A stretch of DNA of 64,000 nucleotides from Enchytraeus crypticus (lineage: Eukaryota > Annelida > Clitellata > Enchytraeida > Enchytraeidae). Below the pieces are notes generated by a model. The model ran no database searches and had not been told where the DNA came from. It worked only from the letters and a program-made list of their open reading frames with translations. Location of the stretch: positions 2,625,001-2,689,000 of the forward strand of contig CAJHZI010000253.1 of the NCBI GenBank assembly GCA_905160935.1, written 5' to 3'. Position 1 is the first letter of the stretch. The number at the start of each line of letters is the position of its first letter. Of the stretch, positions 54,597 to 64,000 are shown piece after piece. The position numbers were made by a program, and so were the translations under genes.

Positions 54597-55058
54597 ATGT
54601 AGTGACCGCTGTATAGTGACCACTGTGAAGTGACCACTGTGAAGTGACCACTGTGAAGTGACCACTGTGTAGTGACTACTGTGTAGTGACCACTGTGTAG
54701 TGACCACTGTGTAGTGACCACTATGTAGTGACCACTATGTAATGACCACTATGTAGTGACCACTGTGTAGTGATCACTGTGTAGTGACCATTGTATAGTG
54801 ACCACTATGTAGTGACTACTGTGTAGTGACCACTGTGTAGTGATCACTATGTAGTGACCACTGTGTAGTGACCACTGTATAGTGACCACTGTATAGTGAC
54901 CACTATGTAGTGACCACTATGTAGTGACCACTGTGTAGTGACCAGTGTGAAGTGACCACTGTGTAGTGACTACTGTGTAGTGACCACTGTGTAGTTACCA
55001 CTGTGTAGTGACCACTATGTAGTGACCACTGTGTGAAGTGACCACTATGTAATGCTCT
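54597..55058 (+). repeat. 14-bp satellite, about 33 units
   Basis: Unit gtagtgaccactgt with few variants (gaagtg, actatg, gatcac). The His/Ser/Trp/Thr ORF on the - strand comes from the repeat. Confidence 0.93.
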
Positions 55059-55347
55059 GTCATCCTTCGGGCCTAACTTTTCTTTTGCCGATTTCGTCTG
55101 AACCTTCTGTGTGTCAAATGAATTGATAAACTACATTGTCTCAAAAGCTTAGGACACAGTGATAAGCTTGTATTTTGAAAAATATGTAAGTTTTTTCTTA
55201 TACTTTTTGAAAATTTTTTAAATTGTCTCAAAATATAGCACGTCCTTACGTCCTTTACCTTTTTTGTATACAGCTGTGCCGTAACCTTTTTTATGTACAC
55301 TTTTACAGATGTAATATTTTGAAAGTCTATTGTTTTCGTTAGGAATT

Positions 55348-55394
55348 TAGTTTCATAGTGAACATCTATGGCATAAATGTTCACTATGAAACTA
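55348..55394. repeat. 18-bp perfect inverted repeat
   Basis: tagtttcatagtgaacat pairs with atgttcactatgaaacta across the 11-bp spacer ctatggcataa. Confidence 0.88.
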
Positions 55395-55508
55395 TATAGA
55401 CGTTCATTATTTGCATCATTATTTGCAGGACGGATGTTGAAATGAAGTAAAATTTAAGCATTTTTGTCTCTTCCCTAGTATACCTGTAAATATCTATTAT
55501 TTTGTTAA

Positions 55509-55541
<33 letters not shown>

Positions 55542-56486
55542 CATATTTGATTTTAAGCTTAATGATAAAAATTATCTTCACTATTCTGAATTTGAAAATG
55601 ATAAAGAAATTAGTTTTTAAGTGATATTCGATAATAATAATTATGTTATCCAACGAAATTTTGATAAATTGGAGCACTAATTTATTGACTTGCTTTACTA
55701 TCTACATGTATATAGATTGTATAATATTACATTACTGCATATTCAGCATAATTATAGTTTACAGTTTCTAACAATTTAAAGATCAATATTTATTGTACGT
55801 ATTCTAAATGGCCCACTTTAGATATCGCTGTTTGTTTTCTCATTGATTTCAACATTAGCCCTATACTGACTCTCTGCTAAATCATATCTTTAACGGTCTA
55901 ATGACAGAGTTGTTTGGTCAGTAGCTTATTAAACTGTCACGGGTTCGGACCTCAGTCGGAGTGTCTCTGGCAGTAGCTCTTGTGTTATTGAAATCGGCGT
56001 TAAATTGGCTTCCTTACATAGCAGAAATATTAAGTACTTTATTATTTATCTTGCATGACATTTGGTGCCTTAGCGTTTTGTTATTTCGTTATTTCACGAA
56101 GTAGAAAAATTTTCAGAAACATTGCTAACAAAATGTAATTTTGACGTTCTGCTAATGCATGTAATATTCGCTACGCTGTTGAAGTTACTAAGAAAACATA
56201 ATTGTGAAATGTGAGCTAAGTTGTCTTCTTGTGCCGTTCGTATACTGACTGAAGATATACTTGCCTGTAAGTTTGATGACTGACGATTTGTTTACCTTCT
56301 TCTTTGTTTATTTCAAGCATGATATGCGCGCATGTTACAGAGCTGCGATATTTTTGTTTCTTTCTTTCATTACGCAGTCCCAAGTTAGTACTATCGTAGA
56401 TTGCGCGCTCCAAGCAGCTTGAGATCTTCTAGACACCGAAATGTCTCCGTGCCGTACAATACTGTCGTTTATATGTAGACTGATCT
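55395..56486. other. No gene seen
   Basis: AT-rich, with an ATT run at 55505-55540. A possible tRNA-like SINE head (gggttcggacctc) lies near 55910-56020 but is too weak to classify. Confidence 0.4.
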
Positions 56487-56622
56487 GGTAAAGGTAAACA
56501 TAGTGTTAACGTCAGTTTCAACACTCGAAAGCGATGGCAGTGATGGGCGAGCCCATGATTTGAACCCCGGACATGCTGATCCGCGATCGAATATCTTACC
56601 GATATCGCCATTGGCCCCAGCC
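56487..56622 (-). mobile_element. SINE-A, antisense
   Basis: Reverse box B ggggttcaaatcatgg, reverse box A gcgatatcggtaagatattc, and 3' end gttgaaactgacgttaaca. Confidence 0.8.
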
Positions 56623-56809
56623 AGTGATCTGAATTTGTAGCGAGGGTATTTTGTCACTGGAGCCGATGCTCCATGTTCCTAGTTCTAACCACTGAATTCT
56701 ATCGGTGAGGCATAGTATGTAACAATAATATTGAGGCTTAATTTATGTAATACCTATCCAGTGCTCTCACGATTTATGCTTGCACTCAATGTTTAGCTGT
56801 TAAACTGTC

Positions 56810-57060
56810 TTTAGTGTTCTGCCAGTTGACTGGACCAATACACATATTCCTCCTCTCATTACGCTATTACGCTGCCTAAAGAGGACTTCACTGATCAATC
56901 CCTTCTTCAAAAGCTATGTCTTATCCACACCTTAATGTAGCCTAAGCTTTGACAGATACGGCTTTCTCAGGTGGTGTCCATTTGCCTATTCTACTTCACA
57001 TATTCTTGATTAGTCGCTTCTTGTGAAACGTGCAGTTTACGGTTAGTTTATAGATCCATA
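56810..57060 (-). mobile_element. SINE-D, antisense, degenerate
   Basis: gtcttatccacaccttaatg, tagcctaagcttt, ctcaggtggtgtccatttgc and gattagtcgcttcttgtg correspond to the reverse of 44489-44868. Confidence 0.6.
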
Positions 57061-57184
57061 TGCATTCTAGATATAGAACTATGGAGCTGTCTACTCGGAT
57101 CAATGGTGCAGAAGTTCTGTGTGTGCAGGTTTATCCCTTAACAATTTTAGCTTATCATGAAATTTTACCAACACACAGAAGTTA

Positions 57185-57252
57185 ATACTGAAAGTGTTGA
57201 CGTTCCTGACATCATCCTTGTATGATGAAACGAACGTTGAACCTTTATTATT
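57185..57252 (+). mobile_element. CR1/L2 LINE 3' tail remnant
   Basis: gttcctgacatcatccttgt and gatgaaacgaacgttgaacc followed by (TTA)n, the same tail as at 30440-30500. Confidence 0.7.
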
Positions 57253-57329
57253 ACTATTTTTAGTTGAAATATTGTCCTAGCTCCTCCGACAAATGACGCA
57301 TTGGCATTAGCTGCACTACCCTTCCTCGC

Positions 57330-57480
57330 TCTCAATTGTGAGAGATATAGAGAAGAGAAAGAGAGAGGGGAGGGAGCGAGAGAGGAGAGATAGAGAGAGA
57401 TAAGAGATAGAGGAGAGGGAGAGAGAGATACAGAGAGGGAGAGAGGGAGATAGAGAGGAGAGGAGAGGGAGAAATGAAAT
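57330..57480 (+). repeat. GA-rich low-complexity tract
   Basis: gagagaggg and agatagag units. Confidence 0.92.
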
Positions 57481-57699
57481 ATCCGTGACTGAACAATAAT
57501 TATTTATAAGATTCTAGAAGAAGATGGAGAGTGTTGGCCACTTACTAGAAAGGCACTAAAGTGGCACTTAAACTGAAGGAGCCTCTCTCTGCTAGTCATC
57601 TTCTCAATTAGTGCTGCATCATGCAATCTACCGTGTATGCTTTATGACATATTTGTACTAGCCAAACAGATTGTCAGTAGTTATTGTCAGTAGTTTCTG

Positions 57700-57838
57700 T
57701 TTTTCTCTCTCTCACTCACTCTCTCACTTTCACTCTGTCTCTCTATCTCTCTATCTCTCTCTCTCTCCCTCCCTCCTTTTAAATTAATTTTTAGTCCAGG
57801 GCCCTTATATAGCCTATAGCATTTAATAATAATAATAA

Positions 57839-57869
<31 letters not shown>

Positions 57870-57880
57870 TGTTACTATTA
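57700..57880. repeat. (CT)n tract and ATT/TAA run
   Basis: tctctctat units at 57700-57775, a short unique stretch, then (AAT)n and (ATT)n at 57825-57885. Confidence 0.9.
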
Positions 57881-57884
57881 TTAT

Positions 57885-57990
57885 TATCGTCAGCATCATA
57901 TTTCCTTGAATTCCAGTTTAACTAGTTTATGGATATAAAGGTTTGTAAGCAATTTCTGGAACCGAGACGCTCACCAAATTAATACATACT
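57885..57990 (-). mobile_element. SINE-E, antisense, degenerate
   Basis: tccttgaattccagtttaac, gcaatttctggaac and gacgctcaccaaatta. Confidence 0.6.
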
Positions 57991-59050
57991 TATTATTCCT
58001 TAATATGGGCCTACACATATTTGTCAACTGGGCAGGCTTAGATCTACATGTATATAAACATATTAAATTAAATTAGTATTTAGTTTATTTGCGTATGCCT
58101 ATGCCAATTAGCGTGAAGTGCATAAAATCAAATGATTCCTTTACGTTAATGTATTTATTGAATATATAAGTTTAAAATATTGGGCATAAGAGTCAAATTA
58201 AGTAGGATATATGTTGCGGACTTCAAACCTTTGGTTAATTTTCAGTCGTTACTGCGTTATATATTTGCAATCTTGGTTTTTGTCTTTTCAAATATACAAT
58301 AACTTAATCGTCATTTTTTAGTATCTATTCTTGAGTTGTATCGACAATCGTAGGGGGCGATTAAGTAAACACTGTGGAAGACATCAAGAGCCCACCTCAG
58401 AAGCCATATTTTTCCAATCGAAGTCTAAATTAAGAGTTGAGTAAAGTTTAGCCATTGTGATGAGACAGTCAAGATCACTGGAGGAGTGATCTTTTCTAAG
58501 TGGCGTGAAAATAGCATATGAATAAATATTTTTATTTCACAAAAGCATAGAGAGGATAACGCACACACTAAATAGGTTGTAAATAGTTTAATGCTTCTGA
58601 GACTTCCATTTAAATACTAAACTCAAAGGTATTCCATTGGCATTTTATTACCATTTTCTGCTCTTTTGTAAGTTATTAGTAGACCGTAGAACTAAAACTA
58701 ATAACTTTAATTTAGAGCTAAATCCAACAACACTAGTGCACTGTAGAATCAATCTCATATAATTATCTGACCAATGAATGGCATACATCTCGCGGACTCT
58801 CGGTCCGAAGGTGTATTTAAAGTTGTTTTTATGTTTACGTGTTGTTACTCTTCTGGCCCACTTGATCGCAGATCTTTGTGCGAGCTTCCCCAGTGAGTTA
58901 TAACTCGTGCATGCGGCAAATCTCGAGATCTCCCGTTGAATGCTAGCTCCACCCGTAAATTTTCTAAAATCTTTTGACTGTCCTCGCTATCGTTTTCTAT
59001 TCAGTCGTTCTGCGAATTATACTTCCATAGTGGGCTTCTACTTCGCCCAT
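57991..59050. other. No gene seen; possible old SINE-D at 58340-58500
   Basis: AT-rich. agcccacctcagaagccata and ttttccaatc near 58390-58420 recall the middle of SINE-D; the rest is unassigned. Confidence 0.4.
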
Positions 59051-59190
59051 ACGTCCATAGTCGCCAGTGGCGAAGTCGGTAAGACACTCGACCTCGTATC
59101 AGTATGTGCGGGGTTCAAATCCTGGTTTCGCCCTGACATCGTTTTTGAGTGAGGAAACTGACGTTAACCTTAGCTTTACTGGCTTTTATG
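59051..59190 (+). mobile_element. SINE-A
   Basis: Best copy: box A ggcgaagtcggtaagacact, box B gcggggttcaaatcctgg, tail gagtgaggaaactgacgtta. Confidence 0.82.
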
Positions 59191-59471
59191 GTGATGATGC
59201 TACGTCCACCATTTTGTTATCGGGCCACTGAGGTAAAGACGAATAAGCAGAACTGAGAATGGCAGTGGAAATTCACCTCAGAGGTTATATTTTATCAAAG
59301 GTTTGGTGTACGAACAGTGATTGTCCCAAGATCAACCTGTTGTTCAGCGAATTAAATTAAATCAGTCTTAGTTAAAGCTTGTACTTCTAGCGCTGGGTTT
59401 ACAAAACAGTATGGCAACGAAATCATTTGTTTACTAACTTAATAACAGCTAGCCTTTCAAACACTATGCCA

Positions 59472-59750
59472 ATTTGTGGGGGGTATGGCGTAACGGTTAG
59501 AGTGTTCTCCTCGGAAACAAATGGCCTGGTTTCAAAACCCAGGTCAGTCAACAAATTATAGATATCCCCTTGGGCCCAGGGAAAGTTAATCTTGTGTCAG
59601 AGCTTGCTGCCGATTGACGCATCTATGGCAAAGATATGATTAACCATGGAAAGAATTAATAATAACCTCCCAGGAACCTGAAAGCGGTCTCGAAGACCGG
59701 ACAACGGCTATGATACCGCTGTAGAAATTGTCGGAGGTTATAATTATTAT
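59472..59750 (+). mobile_element. SINE-S5, tRNA-derived
   Basis: Box A-like gcgtaacggttagagtgttc and box B-like ggtttcaaaacccagg, followed by a body with ttgctgccgattgacgcatc, gattaaccatgg and ggtctcgaagaccgg and a (TTA)n tail at about 59740. The head resembles a tRNA with a class-II-like arm but is not a functional gene. Confidence 0.68.
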
Positions 59751-59804
59751 TATTATTACTACTATTATTATTATTATTATCATTATCATTATTATTATCA
59801 TGAC

Positions 59805-59840
<36 letters not shown>
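59740..59840 (+). repeat. (TTA)n microsatellite
   Basis: attatt run with a few cat interruptions, the tail of the SINE before it. Confidence 0.9.
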
Positions 59841-59841
<1 letters not shown>

Positions 59842-60019
59842 TGTTGCAAAAATATTATAAATTCTATGATGTCTACTGGATGTGCTCCGCTTTCGATATT
59901 TCTATTAGACATGCTGCTTAGACGAAACAAATGGACCAAGTTTTGAATAGGAGAATTGCCGAACAGATGAAGTAATGAATATACGGCCTCTTACTATAGG
60001 AGTTACAGTCACTTACTGA

Positions 60020-60515
60020 GACTTGATGAAATAGCTGCACCTGGTCCACTAGCTGGGCTGATGAAATAGCTGCACCTGGTGCACTAGCTGGGCTGATGAA
60101 ATGCTGCACCTGGTCCGTTAGCTGGGCTGATGAAATAGCTGCACCTGGTCCACTAGCTGGGCTGATGAAACATCTGCACCTGTTCCATTAGCTGGACTGA
60201 TGAAATAGCTGCACCTGGTCCACTAGCTGGGTTGATGAAACAGCTGCACCGGGTCCATTAGCTGGACTGATGAAATAGCTGCACCTGGTCCACTAGCTGG
60301 GTTGTTGAAACAGCTGCACTTGGTCCATTAGCTGGTCTGATGAAACAGCTGCATCTGGTCCACTATCTTGGCTGATGAAATAGATGCACCTGGTCCACTA
60401 GCTAGGCTGATGAAATAGCTGCACCTGGTCCATTAGCTAGGCTGATGAAACAGCTGCACCTGGTCCACTAGTTGTGCTGATGAAATAGCTGCACCTGGTC
60501 CATTAGCTGGGCTGA
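60020..60515 (+). repeat. 35-bp minisatellite, about 14 units
   Basis: Unit gctgatgaaatagctgcacc plus tggtccactagctgg. One unit lacks two bases. No long ORF through it. Confidence 0.93.
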
Positions 60516-60584
60516 AACGAGTACACTGAGATTCTAGCAGATGGTTAGATTAATTTGGAAAATGGGAGTTGCGTCGTGAAGTTA

Positions 60585-60712
60585 CTGAACCTGCGACATG
60601 ATAGGTTAGGCTACTACAGCGGGTTATTATGTAAGGGGTTGGAATTCTGGGCCCACTCATCACTGACATCCTCTGAAGAGATGAAACTGACGTCAACTTT
60701 TACTTTTTAACT
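60585..60712 (+). mobile_element. SINE-A, degenerate
   Basis: B-box-like gggttggaattctggg and 3' end gagatgaaactgacgtcaac. Confidence 0.55.
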
Positions 60713-60894
60713 GTTAATCGTATCTGTGAACGCCAACAATATACTGCGCTATTATAATATGTGAAGGTTAATGCGTCATCGCAAAGAAACGGATTGGTTG
60801 ACTCAACTTGTTTGGTTACACACATGACACCGCATGTGTTTACAAATTTTCCATTTTTGTTTAAATTTTGTTGTTTTCGTTATTTTTTCTTTTC

Positions 60895-61115
60895 TCCCCT
60901 TGGTTATTAGTAAACATATTCTTTAATAGAGCTTTGATGGCAGTCGGCACGGATTTAAGAATGGCCTTCCGAAACTCTTTAATTTTTTTCATTCAAAGCT
61001 GTTACCACTCGGTCTTCTAAGTTGGTCACCCATACATGTACTAACCGAGCTCAACGTAGCTTAACTTCGCACAGTAACATGCCATTTAATCAACTGCGCG
61101 CAATCCCACCGCAGA
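60895..61115 (-). mobile_element. 5S rRNA-derived SINE, antisense
   Basis: In reverse: gcgggattgcgcgcagttga-like start, gaagttaagctacgttgagc, ggttagtacatgtatgggtg, cttagaagaccgagtgg, and a body with ccattcttaaatccgtgccg. Confidence 0.78.
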
Positions 61116-61231
61116 ATTTGTTCTATTAATAAAATTGTAAGCTATGGTAGCATCGCGTCTCTGTCTATTTAGTGAATCTGTTTAATATTGCTTTTTGGTG
61201 GTCTAAAACTACTTGCAGACACATATTTCTC

Positions 61232-61236
<5 letters not shown>

Positions 61237-61307
<71 letters not shown>

Positions 61308-61309
61308 AT

Positions 61310-61370
<61 letters not shown>
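61237..61370. repeat. (AT)n(GT)n(AT)n compound microsatellite
   Basis: AT run, then TG run at about 61284-61308, then AT run again. Confidence 0.95.
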
Positions 61371-61372
<2 letters not shown>

Positions 61373-61724
61373 AGAATATTTTCCTTCTAAGTGTTAAAAA
61401 CCATGCATTAAATTTTCATTAAATTTCAATAACATTTTAAAGTTTTCTTTGTATTGTCTGAACGATAATTTCATATGATAATATTATATATTATATAATA
61501 CTGCTAACTTAATTGTATTAAATTGTGTAAGTGGACCTTGTTATTTTAGTTGAACTTGTCAAATTTTGAACACACAGCTTGTACATGAACTTTGCGCACT
61601 ACAAACATTTGCAAAATAAAACTTTAGAATATTAGTAAAGTTTTAGTTATTGTTCGTAAAATAATAATAATAAAGTTTTACAATTAGAGAAATGTTAAGC
61701 AGGTAGGACTAAATTTGATTTAAT

Positions 61725-61850
61725 AATAACAACAACAATTAGAGTGCTACAGTCATTAATGACAACATCGAGGACTATTCGAGGCGAGCAAAAATAAGGT
61801 CCAAAAAACGGTGCAAATTCCAAAATCCAGAAAATCAGTCCCAAGTAGAC
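61725..61850 (+). mobile_element. Repeat I
   Basis: caacaattagagtgctacag, aatgacaacatcgaggacta, ggtccaaaaaacggtgcaaa, aatcagtcccaag. Confidence 0.72.
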
Positions 61851-62565
61851 AATAGATAGTATAAATTAAATAACTAGAACTAAATTGCGATAATATTCCG
61901 CTTAAACCACAATACATTCGACTCTTAGAATGTCTGCACTAGGCATCAAGGAGTGTACCGTATAGTCAATATTACTCACATTTCATCCAAGCTATATTAT
62001 ATGACCTTACAATTGCTGCCTCAGCTTTCAAAATCGAAACTTAATCTTCTGGTACGTGTTGTAGATTTTCATTATATCATTTCCTCAATAAAGTTTACGA
62101 TACATTATAAAAGTTTGCAAGAAATCCGTGCCGAATAGTAATCTTGTTTTATCTACTTCATACAATGCGGCAGAAATACGTGGCAATAAAGCGGAGTTTG
62201 CTTAATGAAATAAAGTTTTGGCTTAAATCCTACTATGAACGGTCACATCATCCATCCAGTTTTATGATTTAAGTGTGAATATAAATGAACATCATTTGAC
62301 ACTAACTCCCCGCTTTATTAGCTGGTTTTCCAAGGGCTTGTCTCCGCGGCAAGTAGGTAAAATGTTTATGCTTGGATTTATAGGCTTAAATCTTCATTGA
62401 TTCGACACTGTCACTACTTTATTTAAATTTAAAATTGATTTAAACATGTAAGACTATTGTTAGCAAAGTGATTGTATCCAGGTGGTTAACTAGATAGGGT
62501 GTTATGCTCCCGTATTGATGGCCTGATTTTACTTGTATTAGAGTGCCTGTATTTGAATGTTTGAA
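61851..62565. other. No gene seen
   Basis: AT-rich intergenic DNA. A tRNA-like head fragment (caggtggttaactagatagg) near 62480 is too weak to classify. Confidence 0.45.
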
Positions 62566-62790
62566 TGGCTCAATAGCGTAGGGGTAACGTCATGAAGTTT
62601 TAAATGACAGATCCTGAGGTGAATTGAACCCTCGTGGGTTCGAATCCCAGCTGCGCTGATCGGACAGTAAAATATCAGACATTCACTGGACTGGTTATAC
62701 GGAAAATGGTCCAAATTACCCAACGGTTTAAACATGAGGTATTAAAAAGTGGTAGATATCAACGTAGTTGATTATTCACTATATTACGTG
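62566..62790 (+). mobile_element. SINE-C, full-length copy
   Basis: Starts gctcaatagcgtaggggtaa, box B gtgggttcgaatcccagc, then cattcactggactggttata, acccaacggtttaaacatga, and a 3' end near tattcactatattacg. Its antisense ORF is spurious. Confidence 0.82.
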
Positions 62791-63953
62791 TTTTATTCTT
62801 TGCGTTTTACTTAAGTACCGTTATGTTAATCGAAATATGTTGACTGCTACGCTGTGTGATATGTGAACAAGTAAATATAGGTTCGAATTCGAATCTCCCT
62901 CAAACGATTATGGTGATTTGTTGAAATTCGTAATTGAAACTTTTATGCTTCTTTTAAATGGTTCTAAACATGTTCTCATAGAATCGTAACAGTGCCATTT
63001 ATACCTTCCTGCCAGAATAGTGTGCGCTAGTCTTAGAGGGAAACTCTCTAATAATTTGCTAGTCTGTAGGTCTTGTAATAGTTTTATTAACTACAAATAT
63101 AAATGCTAGTACTTATTTCCTGTGAAGGTCGGCTAGATTGAGCTCCTTGCGCCCTCTTTGATCGCCACAGGATTTAATGAATTAACTTGACGGTTCTGAT
63201 TTAAATAATTGATGTGATTTAAATGTTTGATACATTTATATTCATTGATATAATATTTGCATGATGTATCTGTATGCTGTGATTTCTTTCTTCTATTTTT
63301 ATTCTAATTAACTTACTCACTCACTCTGTCGATGCTTCAGCCTAGCGAAGGTTGAGTTAGATGCAAATAAGGAACCTGTATGAATAGTAGTAATTCGCTT
63401 ACATTTTCATAAAATTTGCACAAAGCTGCAGTTAGATGCTTATGTGTTTGCCCAATTTCGGTATATTTATCTCTGTAGTTAAAGTACACGTAGTATTTAC
63501 TGCAACTATCTAATATTTACTAATAATATCACAGAAGGCAATATATTGACCAAAGTAGTAAGAGGATTAATTAACCTATGCTACTCCTTTTGGGAAACAA
63601 AATGTCAAAGTTTTTGATCAAACATAATTTGCTCTTAAGATTCCAATAATTAATGCTACATTTGTACAGAATACATATAGATTACAATAGAATGGATTTT
63701 TAATTTTTAAAAATTATTTTATTTCACGAAAGTCAAATTATTAAATCTACAAAATAAACAAATAATTTTATTTTCAGATTCCATATTAAGAAGAATTAAT
63801 TTCATTTCACGAAAATTAGTTAGTAAATTAACCAAATAAAAAGTCTGAAATGGGGCAAAAACGTTGAAAACTCTGACGAATCCTTTTGAATAGCTCCTTG
63901 CGTGTAATGCTCGATATTACGTGTAGGTGAGAAACAATAATAGAACTTTTATT
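62791..63953. other. No gene seen
   Basis: AT-rich, no ORF above background and no repeat recognised. Confidence 0.5.
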
Positions 63954-63990
63954 GTGTATTTTTAAAGAATAATAGTCTTTAAAAATACAC
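63954..63990. repeat. 15-bp perfect hairpin at window end
   Basis: gtgtatttttaaaga pairs with tctttaaaaatacac across ataatag. Confidence 0.85.
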
Positions 63991-64000
63991 ATTGATATTA

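Noticed and set aside
59051-59125. tRNA gene
   Set aside because: A and B boxes are present, but no cloverleaf forms and the same head recurs with a SINE body.
48043-64000. KA1-domain exons of the kinase
   Set aside because: Looked for RFKRISG- and IANEL-like coding on the + strand and found none.

Overview
The window reads as nuclear DNA of an animal with an AT-rich, repeat-laden genome, most likely a mollusc (bivalve-like). Reasons: spliceosomal introns; a Mab-21/cGAS-like receptor with a TPR-type C-terminal half of the kind I know from bivalves; many tRNA- and 5S-rRNA-derived SINEs; 5'-truncated CR1/L2-like LINEs; frequent short acatgta words. I could not name a species.

Layout. (1) 1.2-1.6 kb, + strand: one coding exon for a small secreted, cysteine-rich prohormone-like peptide. 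(2) 2.2-9.7 kb: repeats, including two nested SINEs with clear target-site duplications, minisatellites and hairpins. (3) 10.4-12.9 kb, - strand: a single large exon for a Mab-21-family nucleotidyltransferase (cGAS-like receptor candidate). It carries seven in-frame 45-bp repeats inside the Mab-21 domain and an apparent frameshift between the Mab-21 part and the C-terminal part. (4) 13-21.5 kb: gene-poor, with simple repeats, a 165-bp hAT-type MITE with perfect 8-bp duplications, and a pentanucleotide satellite split by a LINE. (5) 21.5-25.6 kb: a graveyard of one retroelement family with a restriction-like endonuclease C-terminus, its pieces separated by TAA runs. (6) 26.8-48.0 kb, + strand: the main gene, a MARK/Par-1-type protein kinase in 17 coding exons. 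All phases agree and give an 855-residue protein (N-terminal extension, kinase domain, UBA domain, long basic/Ser-rich spacer, basic C-terminus, no visible KA1 domain). Its introns hold a 2.35-kb CR1/L2 LINE, many SINEs and five minisatellites, several directly against splice acceptors. (7) 48-64 kb: no gene that I can support; SINEs, LINE tails, satellites and AT-rich DNA.

The three genes are separate transcription units with no evident functional link. The points most worth a second look are the duplicated splice acceptor of kinase exon 16, the minisatellites from which the acceptors of exons 5 and 8 seem to have grown, the repeat expansion inside the cGAS-like receptor, and the nested SINEs. 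Family letters (SINE-A, B, C, D, E, S5, repeat I) are local names used only here. All calls rest on reading the sequence and on memory of protein families; no database search was possible.
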